Assembly (NCBI GenBank): GCA_023663285.1
Contig: JAMPHT010000007.1
Location: forward strand, 23,432-87,431
Reading direction: 5' to 3'
DNA length: 64,000 nucleotides
Source of the DNA: Bacillota bacterium
GTDB lineage: Bacteria > Bacillota > Clostridia > Lachnospirales > Lachnospiraceae
Shown: one piece after another, positions 19,868 to 27,250 of the stretch
How the letters are laid out: every line of letters starts with the position of its first letter
Position numbering within the stretch: the first letter of the stretch is position 1
Program-made: the position numbers and the translations under genes
Notes under the pieces: generated by a model
Database searches by the model: none
What the model saw: only the letters and a program-made list of their open reading frames with translations
What the model was told of the DNA's origin: nothing

Positions 19868-21190
19868 CTAGTAGCGGTACAAATACTCCTGTATCTCCCA
19901 CTCCGACACATGGGCGCGGTATTTCTGCCACTCCCCCTCCTTTGCCGCAAGATAGCTGTCCGCTATATGCTCTCCCAGCACATCCAGAATAAAACTGTCA
20001 CGACGCATTTCCTCCACCGCTTCTATCAAGGTGCCCGGCAGGTTCTCAATATGCAGCGCTTTCCTTTCCTGTTCCGTCATGTTGTAAATGTTGTGATCCA
20101 CACTGTCGGGAGGGTCTATCTTATTGATGATTCCATCCAGTCCCGCCTTTAGGCACAGCGCAAAGGTCAGATAGGGATTTGCCGCCGAATCCGGACTTCT
20201 CAACTCCACTCTGCCGCCTCCGGAGGGGATACGGATCAGCGGGCTTCTGTTGGTAGCGCTCCAGGCGATGTATACCGGTGCGGCAAAGCCGGGAACCAGC
20301 CTTTTGTAGGAGTTTACCAGAGGATTTGTCACCGCCGCCATACCCTTGATATGCTTCATGATGCCGCCGATGAAATAATATGCCTCCCGGCTTAAGCCGT
20401 TGGCATCGCTTTTATCCTCAAAAATATTCCTGCCGTCTCTGTGCAGGGACATATTGATATGCATACCGGAGCCGTTCACCCCATACCTGGGCTTGGGCAT
20501 GAAAGTGGCGTGCAGTCCGTGGCGCTTTGCAATGGTGCGCGCCGCCAGCTTGAAGGTCATAATATTATCCGCGGCTGCCAGCGCCTCGTCATAGCGCAGA
20601 TCGATCTCATGCTGGGCCGGCGCCATTTCGTGATGGGACGCCTCGATGACCAGCCCCATATCCTCCAGCGTCATGACAATGTCCCGCCTGGCATTTTCGC
20701 CGCCATCCAGAGGCCCAATGTCAAAATATCCCGCCTGCTCATGGGTCTCTGTGGTAGGCATGGCATTTTCATCCGTATTAAACAGAAAAAACTCACATTC
20801 CGGGCCAACTTCAAATGTGTACCCCAATTCCGCTGCCTCTTCGATAGCCTTTTTCAGCACCAGCCTGGGGTCTCCGGCAAAAGGCGTTCCGTCCGGCCGA
20901 TGAATGTCACAGATCATTCTTGCCACTTTTCCCTGCTGTGGTCTCCAGGGAAATATCTCCAGCGTGGACAGATCGGGATACAGGTACATATCCGACTCCT
21001 CGACCCCCACAAATCCGTCTATGGCGGAACCATCAAACGTACACCTGTTTTCCAATGCCTTCTCCAGCTGGCTTGCCGTGATCGCAATATTTTTCAGATT
21101 TCCAAACATATCCGTAAACTGCAAACGGATAAACTCTATATCCTCCTGTTCCACAAGCCTCAAAACGTCCTCCCTTGTATAGCTCTTCAT
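19868..21190 (-). CDS. glnA: Glutamine synthetase, type I
   Basis: The 440-residue enzyme makes glutamine from glutamate, ammonia and ATP. Seen motifs: FDGSAIDGF, the metal-binding GPECEFFLF, NGSGMHINMSL, NRSPLIRIP and RVELRSPD. The length fits the GSI-alpha subtype, and no NLYDLP-type adenylylation tyrosine site is seen, as expected for Firmicutes. The ATG at 21190 has GGAAGG seven bases upstream. A consensus promoter (21262-21290) and a strong hairpin (21218-21249) lie in the 65-base leader. The ANTAR antiterminator gene follows. Confidence 0.97.
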   Translation of the reverse strand: MKSYTREDVLRLVEQEDIEFIRLQFTDMFGNLKNIAITASQLEKALENRCTFDGSAIDGFVGVEESDMYLYPDLSTLEIFPWRPQQGKVARMICDIHRPDGTPFAGDPRLVLKKAIEEAAELGYTFEVGPECEFFLFNTDENAMPTTETHEQAGYFDIGPLDGGENARRDIVMTLEDMGLVIEASHHEMAPAQHEIDLRYDEALAAADNIMTFKLAARTIAKRHGLHATFMPKPRYGVNGSGMHINMSLHRDGRNIFEDKSDANGLSREAYYFIGGIMKHIKGMAAVTNPLVNSYKRLVPGFAAPVYIAWSATNRSPLIRIPSGGGRVELRSPDSAANPYLTFALCLKAGLDGIINKIDPPDSVDHNIYNMTEQERKALHIENLPGTLIEAVEEMRRDSFILDVLGEHIADSYLAAKEGEWQKYRAHVSEWEIQEYLYRY

Positions 21191-21217
21191 AACATGACCT
21201 TCCTTTCCAACGAATAA

Positions 21218-21249
21218 AAGGGCAGTCCTATCCCACATAGAACGCCCTT
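21218..21249 (-). promoter_or_regulatory. Terminator-like hairpin in the glnA leader
   Basis: On the minus strand AAGGGC pairs with GCCCTT and, inside, GTTCTA pairs with TAGGAC (one G-U), enclosing TGTGGGA. TTATTCG follows the stem, so the RNA ends GCCCUUUUAUU as in an intrinsic terminator. It begins about six bases after the predicted transcript start and ends 28 bases before the glnA ATG. It could be an attenuator controlled by the ANTAR protein, or a 5'-stabilising hairpin; a second ANTAR-type hexaloop hairpin is not evident. Confidence 0.55.
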
Positions 21250-21261
21250 GTCCTGTAACTA

Positions 21262-21290
21262 ATCATAACAATGCGCCGCCTTCTTGTCAA
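21262..21290 (-). promoter_or_regulatory. glnA promoter
   Basis: On the minus strand TTGACA (21285-21290), exactly 17 bases, then TATGAT (21262-21267): a near-perfect sigma-A promoter. Transcription should begin near 21255. Confidence 0.78.
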
Positions 21291-21368
21291 TGACAAATCC
21301 TTAGCATAAACCCTGCATTCCCCACATACTTATTATAAAGAAAAATATGACAACCAAGGGGACAATAA

Positions 21369-21845
21369 ATGAGTGCTAAAACAAAAATAGTTGTGCTTCA
21401 CATGAAGGAACTGATTTATACCGCGATCTTTGCCGCTCTGGGTATCCTGTTCATAGTACTGCTCATCATGATGTTCCTGCCCGACAAAGAGGAAAGCCCT
21501 GCCCCGGACAGCTCTGCTCCGGAGGAGGAATCGACTGCAGCCGGCTCCGATGCTCTCTACATACCCGGCGTCTACACCACCGAACTGGTGCTTGGAAATC
21601 AATCCATCGACGTAGAGGTCATTGTGGACAGTAATTCCATTACCTCCATCCGCATGGTAAATCTGAATGAAGCCATCACCACCATGTATCCTCTGCTGGA
21701 GCCCACCTTTGAAGCCATCTGCAGCCAGGTTTATAAGCTGCAGACTCTGGAAGGCGTCACCTATTCCTCCGACAGCAAATATACCTCCCTGGTTCTGCTG
21801 GAATCCATCCGCAGTTCTCTTGATAAAGCGTCGGCCGCCCGATGA
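21369..21845 (+). CDS. Membrane-anchored protein with FMN-binding-like domain
   Basis: 158 residues: one N-terminal membrane helix (about 13-37), a low-complexity Ser/Pro/Glu linker (about 40-62), then an outside domain beginning YIPGVYTTELVLGNQSIDVEV. The GxY-x-x-x-(L/V) opening and the following VIVDSNSITSIRM strand resemble the FMN-binding-like domain found in Clostridial surface proteins; I see no clear flavin-attachment threonine motif. AAGGGG is seven bases before the ATG. The gene is divergent from glnA and ends before a strong terminator. Confidence 0.75.
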   Translation: MSAKTKIVVLHMKELIYTAIFAALGILFIVLLIMMFLPDKEESPAPDSSAPEEESTAAGSDALYIPGVYTTELVLGNQSIDVEVIVDSNSITSIRMVNLNEAITTMYPLLEPTFEAICSQVYKLQTLEGVTYSSDSKYTSLVLLESIRSSLDKASAAR

Positions 21846-21916
21846 AGCTTGCCCTGAAAGCATTTTTTCGCCCCGTAAGCAGGCGTCACTGCAAGTCCGC
21901 CCTCAGCCGTTGTCTC

Positions 21917-21947
21917 AAAAAGGATGTGCTCCACGCACATCCTTTTT
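21917..21947 (+). terminator. Strong bidirectional intrinsic terminator
   Basis: AAAAAGGATGTGC and GCACATCCTTTTT form a 13-bp perfect stem around TCCAC. The A/T ends serve both directions, ending the rightward 21369 gene and possibly leftward hslO transcripts. Confidence 0.85.
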
Positions 21948-21964
21948 CATTCATGGCCGCCTGG

Positions 21965-21983
21965 CTCATTGCCCGCGGGAATA
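21965..21983 (+). repeat. Dispersed 19-base intergenic repeat, copy 2
   Basis: CTCATTGCCCGCGGGAATA differs at one base from the stretch at 19232-19250 (copy 1), same orientation. Both copies are intergenic. An inverted repeat ATAGAATT/AATTCTAT (21981-21988 and 22001-22008) adjoins copy 2 and overlaps the hslO stop. Confidence 0.5.
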
Positions 21984-22004
21984 GAATTTCGCGAAGCGTG
22001 AATT

Positions 22005-22886
22005 CTATTGCTTGCATTTTTGATACAGTTCCTTTAATTCATCCACCGGGAATTTATAGTGAGTATTGCAGAAATGGCAATTGACCTCTATCTCCTGCCC
22101 CTCTTCTATCATGTCCATGATCTCCTGCTTTCCAAGGCTGATCAGAACCTTTTCGATTTTATGTCTGTTACAGCTGCAGGAAAACAAAGTCTCCCTGGTA
22201 TCGCCCACCACAGGCTGCAGCCCCTCCAGCAGGATCTCCAGCATCTGCTCCGGCGTTTTTCCTTGATCCAGCATTGCCGTCACCGACTGCACCTGACTCA
22301 GATTCTGCTCCAGCCTGCTGACCACATCCTCAGCCGCAAAGGGCATCAGCTGAACGATGAAGCCCCCTGCCTGTCTTACGGTATTGTCCCGGTTCATCAG
22401 CACCCCAAGCCCCACGGAAGAGGGCACCTGCTCGGACGCCGCAAAATAGTAAGTCAGATCCTCGGCGATCTCTCCTGTCTGCAGCAGGGTCTGCCCTACA
22501 TAAGGCTCCTTTAAGCCCATATCCTTGATGACCCGCAGGCTGCCCTGCCCCACAGCCCCTGCCACATCCAGCTTACCCAGGGCATTTGCCGGCAGGATCA
22601 CATCCGCCTGCTCCGGATATCCTTTCACGTTTCCCAGAGAGTCCGCCGTCACCGTCAATCCCTGTACCGGCCCATCCCCCCTGATCTGCAGAGTGAGCAG
22701 ATCTCTTTCTCCCTTCAGCATACTCCCCATCATGGCTCCCGCGCTCATCAGCCGCCCCAGCGCGGCCGTCACCACCGGACTTGTATTGTGTATCCGTCTT
22801 GCAGTCTCCGCCATCTCCCTGGTGGTGCAGGCAAACGCCCGTATCTGCGCATCCGCTGCCGTTGCCCGTACAATGTAATCTCCCAT
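22005..22886 (-). CDS. hslO: Redox-regulated chaperone Hsp33
   Basis: The 293-residue protein is the oxidation-activated holdase Hsp33. The start MGDYIVRATAADAQIRAFAC is typical, and the zinc-binding cysteines are present as CSC near residue 235 and CHFC near 270. I chose the ATG at 22886, with GAGG seven bases upstream; the longer frame reads into the methyltransferase gene. It lies 26 bases after that gene. Confidence 0.95.
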   Translation of the reverse strand: MGDYIVRATAADAQIRAFACTTREMAETARRIHNTSPVVTAALGRLMSAGAMMGSMLKGERDLLTLQIRGDGPVQGLTVTADSLGNVKGYPEQADVILPANALGKLDVAGAVGQGSLRVIKDMGLKEPYVGQTLLQTGEIAEDLTYYFAASEQVPSSVGLGVLMNRDNTVRQAGGFIVQLMPFAAEDVVSRLEQNLSQVQSVTAMLDQGKTPEQMLEILLEGLQPVVGDTRETLFSCSCNRHKIEKVLISLGKQEIMDMIEEGQEIEVNCHFCNTHYKFPVDELKELYQKCKQ

Positions 22887-22912
22887 ATCCACACCTCTTA
22901 CGCACTTCCGGT

Positions 22913-23707
22913 TTACTTTTCGACTTTCCGGCGTGCCACCATCAACACCCGCTGGCTTTCCGCCCCTACCTCGCCGCCGGTTTCTGCATCCGTCATTTCC
23001 AGAAGCTCCAGTCCTGCCTGCCGTACCAGCCGGCACATCTGCTCCGGTGTGTAGCCTCTCTGCAGATGTGTCTCCGTAAACCGCCGAAACCTGTCATTCT
23101 CCTCCCTGACAAACACAGTCAGGTCATACTCGTTGATCTCCTCCTCCGGATCATAGATATTTTCCCAGATGAAGCTGCAGTCCTCCCTGTTCTCCGCAAT
23201 AGTAGTGTTCCCGATGACCTCCCGATACTTATGATCCGTGTTAAAATCAAACACAAAGATCCCGCCGGGAAAAAGATAATTATTCACCAGGGAAAACACC
23301 GTCAGCAGCTCTTCCTCCTCCAGAATATAATTCAGAGAATCGCAGACGCTGTACACGGTCCCCACTGTGCTGTACAGCTCCAGTTCCCTCATATCCTGCA
23401 TCAGGTAAAGGATCTCGGAACCGCTTTTCTCTTTCTTCTCCATGGCAATATTCAGCATGGCGTCCGATGCGTCCACGCCGATCATATCGTATCCCTTCCC
23501 GTACATCAGCTCTGTCAGCGTACCCGTACCACAGCCTAAGTCTACCACCAGGTTCCGCTCGGAATCCAGAATATCCTCCGCGTCTCGCTCCGGCCTGGAC
23601 ACACCATATTTCCTGATAAGACCATCCAGACGTTCCCCCCAAAGCTCATAAGGCGTATTGTCCATGAACGTATCATACACTGTAGCAAAATCCTGATACA
23701 TTTCCAT
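22913..23707 (-). CDS. Class I SAM-dependent methyltransferase
   Basis: 264 residues with motif I VDLGCGTGTLTELM (about 54-67), VDASDAML for the ribose-binding acidic residue, and a post-core strand region FVFDFNTDHKY. The N-terminal YQDFATVYDTFMD is common in small-molecule methyltransferases of Clostridia. The substrate cannot be told. GGAGG is seven bases from the ATG; hslO follows by 26 bases. Confidence 0.9.
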   Translation of the reverse strand: MEMYQDFATVYDTFMDNTPYELWGERLDGLIRKYGVSRPERDAEDILDSERNLVVDLGCGTGTLTELMYGKGYDMIGVDASDAMLNIAMEKKEKSGSEILYLMQDMRELELYSTVGTVYSVCDSLNYILEEEELLTVFSLVNNYLFPGGIFVFDFNTDHKYREVIGNTTIAENREDCSFIWENIYDPEEEINEYDLTVFVREENDRFRRFTETHLQRGYTPEQMCRLVRQAGLELLEMTDAETGGEVGAESQRVLMVARRKVEK

Positions 23708-23730
23708 CCTTCATCCTCCCGACTATCAGC

Positions 23731-23747
23731 AAAACGCCCTCTGGCGT
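23731..23747 (-). terminator. Weak intrinsic terminator
   Basis: ACGCC and GGCGT flank CTCT, and on the minus strand the stem is followed by TTTTGC. It lies between the DUF368 gene stop and the methyltransferase start, so it may partly end the upstream transcript. Confidence 0.4.
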
Positions 23748-23770
23748 GAGCATTAGAACTTCTCTTCACA

Positions 23771-24622
23771 CTAGTCGCCCAGCTTCAACGCTATAAAAAA
23801 GCCTGCTGCCAGCGCAATCACACCGGTCACCCCGCTTAAGACCGTTATCTGTGAGAAAACCCCCAGATTCATCAGCAGGATCGCCACCGGAGAAGCGATG
23901 ATCAAGCCGATAATAGCCCAGTAGGCATACAGCGGAAACTTTTCAAAGACGATCTCCACCACCTTGGCGATTCCGAAAACTCCCGCGACTACGCCGATAC
24001 CGAAGGGAATCAGTATGCCGCAGCCTGTCAGTATCCCGTTCATGTCCAGATGTACAAGCGCCGTGACAAAATCTGTGATAGCCACCAGCACGGGTTCATA
24101 GAAGCCCATCAGCATCAGCACCATGGAACCGCTGACCCCTGGAATCACCATGGTGGCTGAAGTGATCACTCCCACCGCAAAAAGTATCAGCACATTTACA
24201 AAGCTGAAGGAAGGCTCCGCTGCCCTTCCTTCCGTCTCACCCATGGCTGCCATTCCCGCCACCAGGACAAAAAATGCAAGAGCTGCTATGATATGCCCGA
24301 TCTTAACGCTCTTCCCTTTTACATTTTTCCAAATAGCGGGAAGTCCTCCCAGAATCAGACCCACAAACAGCAGGTTCGTCTGAATGGGAATCCTTGCGAA
24401 CAGCTCCTTCAGCGCAAAGGAGCTTCCCACAATGGCGATCAGCATCCCCACCGCTATGGGGAAGAGAAACTTTACGCTTTGCTTAAACTCTTTGAACAAA
24501 TGAGTAATACAGTGGATCAGCTTGTCATAGATCCCCATGGACACCATCATTGTGCCGCCGCTGACTCCCGGAACGATATTTGCGATCCCGATCACAATAC
24601 CTTTTAAAATACTCTTGATCAT
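23771..24622 (-). CDS. DUF368 membrane protein, polyprenyl-phosphate transporter (PopT-like)
   Basis: The 283-residue polytopic protein has two copies of the DUF368 signature: NIVPGVSGGT near the start and MVIPGVSGSM in the second half. A DUF368 protein (PopT) was shown to return undecaprenyl phosphate across the membrane in other Firmicutes, so a role in recycling the peptidoglycan and wall-polymer carrier is likely. I prefer the ATG at 24622, with AGGAG seven bases upstream, to the ATG at 24646 which has no ribosome site. Confidence 0.9.
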   Translation of the reverse strand: MIKSILKGIVIGIANIVPGVSGGTMMVSMGIYDKLIHCITHLFKEFKQSVKFLFPIAVGMLIAIVGSSFALKELFARIPIQTNLLFVGLILGGLPAIWKNVKGKSVKIGHIIAALAFFVLVAGMAAMGETEGRAAEPSFSFVNVLILFAVGVITSATMVIPGVSGSMVLMLMGFYEPVLVAITDFVTALVHLDMNGILTGCGILIPFGIGVVAGVFGIAKVVEIVFEKFPLYAYWAIIGLIIASPVAILLMNLGVFSQITVLSGVTGVIALAAGFFIALKLGD

Positions 24623-24701
24623 ATGCCTTCTCCTGTTCTCTTCCATTTTAATGTCATTTTAAAGCCCTTTGATACCTTCCTGTAATGAAAAACTCCCTGC
24701 C

Positions 24702-25763
24702 TTACGCCCTTTGCTTTACAAAGTCCCTTAAAAACGCCAGCAGCTTATCCATCTGTTCATCCGTGCCCACTGTGATCCTGAGATATTCCGAGATTCTGGG
24801 TTTATCCCAGTACCTCACATAAATATCCGCCTCCCGCAGCGCCTGAAAGATCTCCTTTGCAGGAATAGACGGATGTGAAGCAAAAATAAAATTCGCTTCG
24901 GAGTCCGGAAAAGTAAATCCCATCTCTTTCAATTCCTTCTTCACCCTCTCTCTGGTGGCGACGATCTTTGCCGCGGTCTCCTCAAAATATGCCCGGTCTT
25001 TCAATGCCTCTGCCCCCAGCAGCTGGGCAGGCAGATTCAGCGTATAGGAATTAAAGGAAAACTTCACATCCTTCAAATAACCGATAAGTTTCTCACTGCC
25101 CATACAAAAACCGATGCGCAGTCCTGCCAGAGCACGGGATTTTGAAAAAGTCTGCACTATCAGCAGATTGTCATATTTCTTCAGCAGCGGCAGGGCGCTG
25201 ACCCCGCCGAAATCAACATAGGCTTCATCTACGATCACCACCACATCCCGGTTTGCAGCTACTATTTTCTCTACCGTCTCCAGGCTTTCCGGCACGCCGG
25301 TGGGCGCATTGGGATTGGGAAATATCACACCTCCGTTAGGCTGTCTGTAATCCTCCGGTCGAATATGCCAGTGTTCGTCCAGCGGACAGGTCCTGTATGG
25401 AATCCTGTACAGATCCGCCCAGACATCATAAAAGGAATAAGTCACATCGGGAAATAATATGGGCGCCCCACCGTTAAAAAAGGTCAGAAACGACATAGCC
25501 AGCACATCGTCCGAACCCACCCCTGCAAACACCTGCTTGGGGCTTACATGATAATAAGCCGCAAGAGCTTCCGTCAAAGGCGCTCCGTCAGGGTCGGGAT
25601 AGAGCCGCAGCGCACCGCAGTCCATCCCGGCCGCCATTCTCGCCACGCCCGGCGCCGGAGGATAAGGACACTCGTTGGTATTCAGTTTGATCACATCCGG
25701 CCTGTTCGGCTGTTCGCCCGCCACATAAGGCACCACTTTGCGCACATTATCTTCCCATTTCAT
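24702..25763 (-). CDS. hisC: Histidinol-phosphate aminotransferase
   Basis: A 353-residue PLP aminotransferase of histidine synthesis. The opening KLNTNECPYPPAPGV and the PLP lysine in TFSKSRALAGLRIG (about residue 210) are typical of HisC, as is YLRITVGT near the end. The start overlaps the glycosyltransferase gene by 17 bases, so the two are co-transcribed although unrelated in pathway. No other his gene is in the window. Confidence 0.93.
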   Translation of the reverse strand: MKWEDNVRKVVPYVAGEQPNRPDVIKLNTNECPYPPAPGVARMAAGMDCGALRLYPDPDGAPLTEALAAYYHVSPKQVFAGVGSDDVLAMSFLTFFNGGAPILFPDVTYSFYDVWADLYRIPYRTCPLDEHWHIRPEDYRQPNGGVIFPNPNAPTGVPESLETVEKIVAANRDVVVIVDEAYVDFGGVSALPLLKKYDNLLIVQTFSKSRALAGLRIGFCMGSEKLIGYLKDVKFSFNSYTLNLPAQLLGAEALKDRAYFEETAAKIVATRERVKKELKEMGFTFPDSEANFIFASHPSIPAKEIFQALREADIYVRYWDKPRISEYLRITVGTDEQMDKLLAFLRDFVKQRA

Positions 25764-26790
25764 TCCACTGTTCTCCTTCGGCTGTCCGCCGCTTCAGTTC
25801 CTCACTGTACTCTTTTGCCTGTCCGGGGCACCCCAGCTTCTCATAGCACCGGATCAGACCGTTCAATCCCTCGCTGCCTCCGGCGCGAATATTCAGTATC
25901 GGCTGAGTCTCGTACACGGCATTATAATACCAGACTGCCGCCTCCTCATAATCTGCGGCGTCCTCATAAAAATGCCCCAGCTCACAACAGATCTCCGAGT
26001 TAGCCTCCCCGGCGATCACCTTTGAAGTATACTTGAAAAATCTTACCGTATCTCCCGCCAGCCTTGCTGCGTGAGCCACAATACAGCACGCCTCCGCGAT
26101 CTCTTCGCTGTCCCGGCTCCCATCCTCCGCAGACGCCGCAAAAAAATCCGCTCCCCGGTCAAAATCTTCCTTTTCCCCTGCCAACAGCAGCTCTTTTGCA
26201 TACATAGTGTGGAGACGCTTGGGCAGCCGGTATCCTTCCCCGCAGTGACGGCGGAAATTTTCCAGATCCCTGCCGGAATGACTGTTCTCCGGCATATGCC
26301 GAATGACGATGTCACTGTCGTACACCACAGGCGTCAGCCGTACCGTTTCATGGATCGGCGCCTCCCACACAAACTCCCGCAGCCGCTTAAACAGCTTCGG
26401 ACGAAGCTCCTCATCAAAATTATACACCGTGTTGAACTGCAGCTGGTTTCCATATTTCATCTGCACGATCTCGATCTCCGGAAGCAGTGTCTCCTTCAAC
26501 TGCCGAAACCTCCGTCTGTTCTCTTCATCCAGCACCTCGTCCGCATCTGCAGAGTATATATATTCCTTCGAGGCCCTGGAAAAGGCAAAATTCCTTGCGG
26601 CACTGAAGTCATCGATCCACTGAAAGTCATAGATCTGTTCCGTGTACTCTGCGGCAATATCCTTTGTCCCATCATCGGATCCCGTATCCACAATGATGAT
26701 CTCATCCACCAGGTCCGCCACACTGTCCAGACATCTTCTCAGCAGCTTTTCTTCATTTTTTACAATCATACACAGGGAAATCGTAATCAT
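25747..26790 (-). CDS. Family 2 glycosyltransferase with C-terminal TPR-like region
   Basis: 347 residues. The N terminus (SLCMIVKNEEKLLRRCLDSV, then IIIVDTGSDDGTKD) and the ADADE metal-binding motif near residue 80 mark a GT-A family 2 enzyme of the type that often modifies peptides or surface proteins. The C-terminal half (about 190-340) is helical with TPR-like spacing. It begins 13 bases after the prepilin peptidase gene and overlaps hisC. Pilin or adhesin glycosylation is a reasonable inference but not shown. Confidence 0.88.
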   Translation of the reverse strand: MITISLCMIVKNEEKLLRRCLDSVADLVDEIIIVDTGSDDGTKDIAAEYTEQIYDFQWIDDFSAARNFAFSRASKEYIYSADADEVLDEENRRRFRQLKETLLPEIEIVQMKYGNQLQFNTVYNFDEELRPKLFKRLREFVWEAPIHETVRLTPVVYDSDIVIRHMPENSHSGRDLENFRRHCGEGYRLPKRLHTMYAKELLLAGEKEDFDRGADFFAASAEDGSRDSEEIAEACCIVAHAARLAGDTVRFFKYTSKVIAGEANSEICCELGHFYEDAADYEEAAVWYYNAVYETQPILNIRAGGSEGLNGLIRCYEKLGCPGQAKEYSEELKRRTAEGEQWNEMGR

Positions 26791-26803
26791 GACGCACCTT
26801 CCT

Positions 26804-27250
26804 CTAAACAGTTACACTATACCAAAGCAGCGCCCAGAAAGCAAGGGTTATATACGGCAGAAAGGGCACAGGCTGCCGCAGATTTCCTCCTCTGCCAATG
26901 TTATGGCGCAGCGCCTGTACAAATGCAAGTAACATAAAAGAAAGCAGCATATGGAGCAAATATCCCGTAAGAGACAGTCCCGCGGCGGTCTCCGCTACAG
27001 CGCAGACACTGAAAGCATAACAGTCCGCCCGCCCGTACATTTTCGTAAATAATGTGAGCTGCAGCAAAATAAAAAATCCAAGCTCCGGGATGCCCCCGGC
27101 AGCAAGCCACCCCCTTTCTGTCAGTAACAGCATTCCGGCCGCAGCGCCTGCCACCCACCAGGTAACATTGTATACCTCCCGGCTCCTGCAATCCGTAATG
27201 CAGGCAAACAACAGACATCCGGCAAAAACGCTCCAAAGTACCCCGCTCAT
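26804..27250 (-). CDS. Prepilin peptidase, A24 family (TadV/CpaA-like)
   Basis: A 148-residue membrane protein with about five helices. The first aspartate motif is in ITDCRSREVYN, replacing the usual D-x-x-x-x-x-(I/L)PN, and the second is GRADCYAF instead of GxGD, with Asp kept in both. It should trim pilin leader peptides for the Tad system. The ATG at 27250 overlaps the stop of the large adhesin gene by four bases (ATGA), which decides the start. Confidence 0.78.
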   Translation of the reverse strand: MSGVLWSVFAGCLLFACITDCRSREVYNVTWWVAGAAAGMLLLTERGWLAAGGIPELGFFILLQLTLFTKMYGRADCYAFSVCAVAETAAGLSLTGYLLHMLLSFMLLAFVQALRHNIGRGGNLRQPVPFLPYITLAFWALLWYSVTV

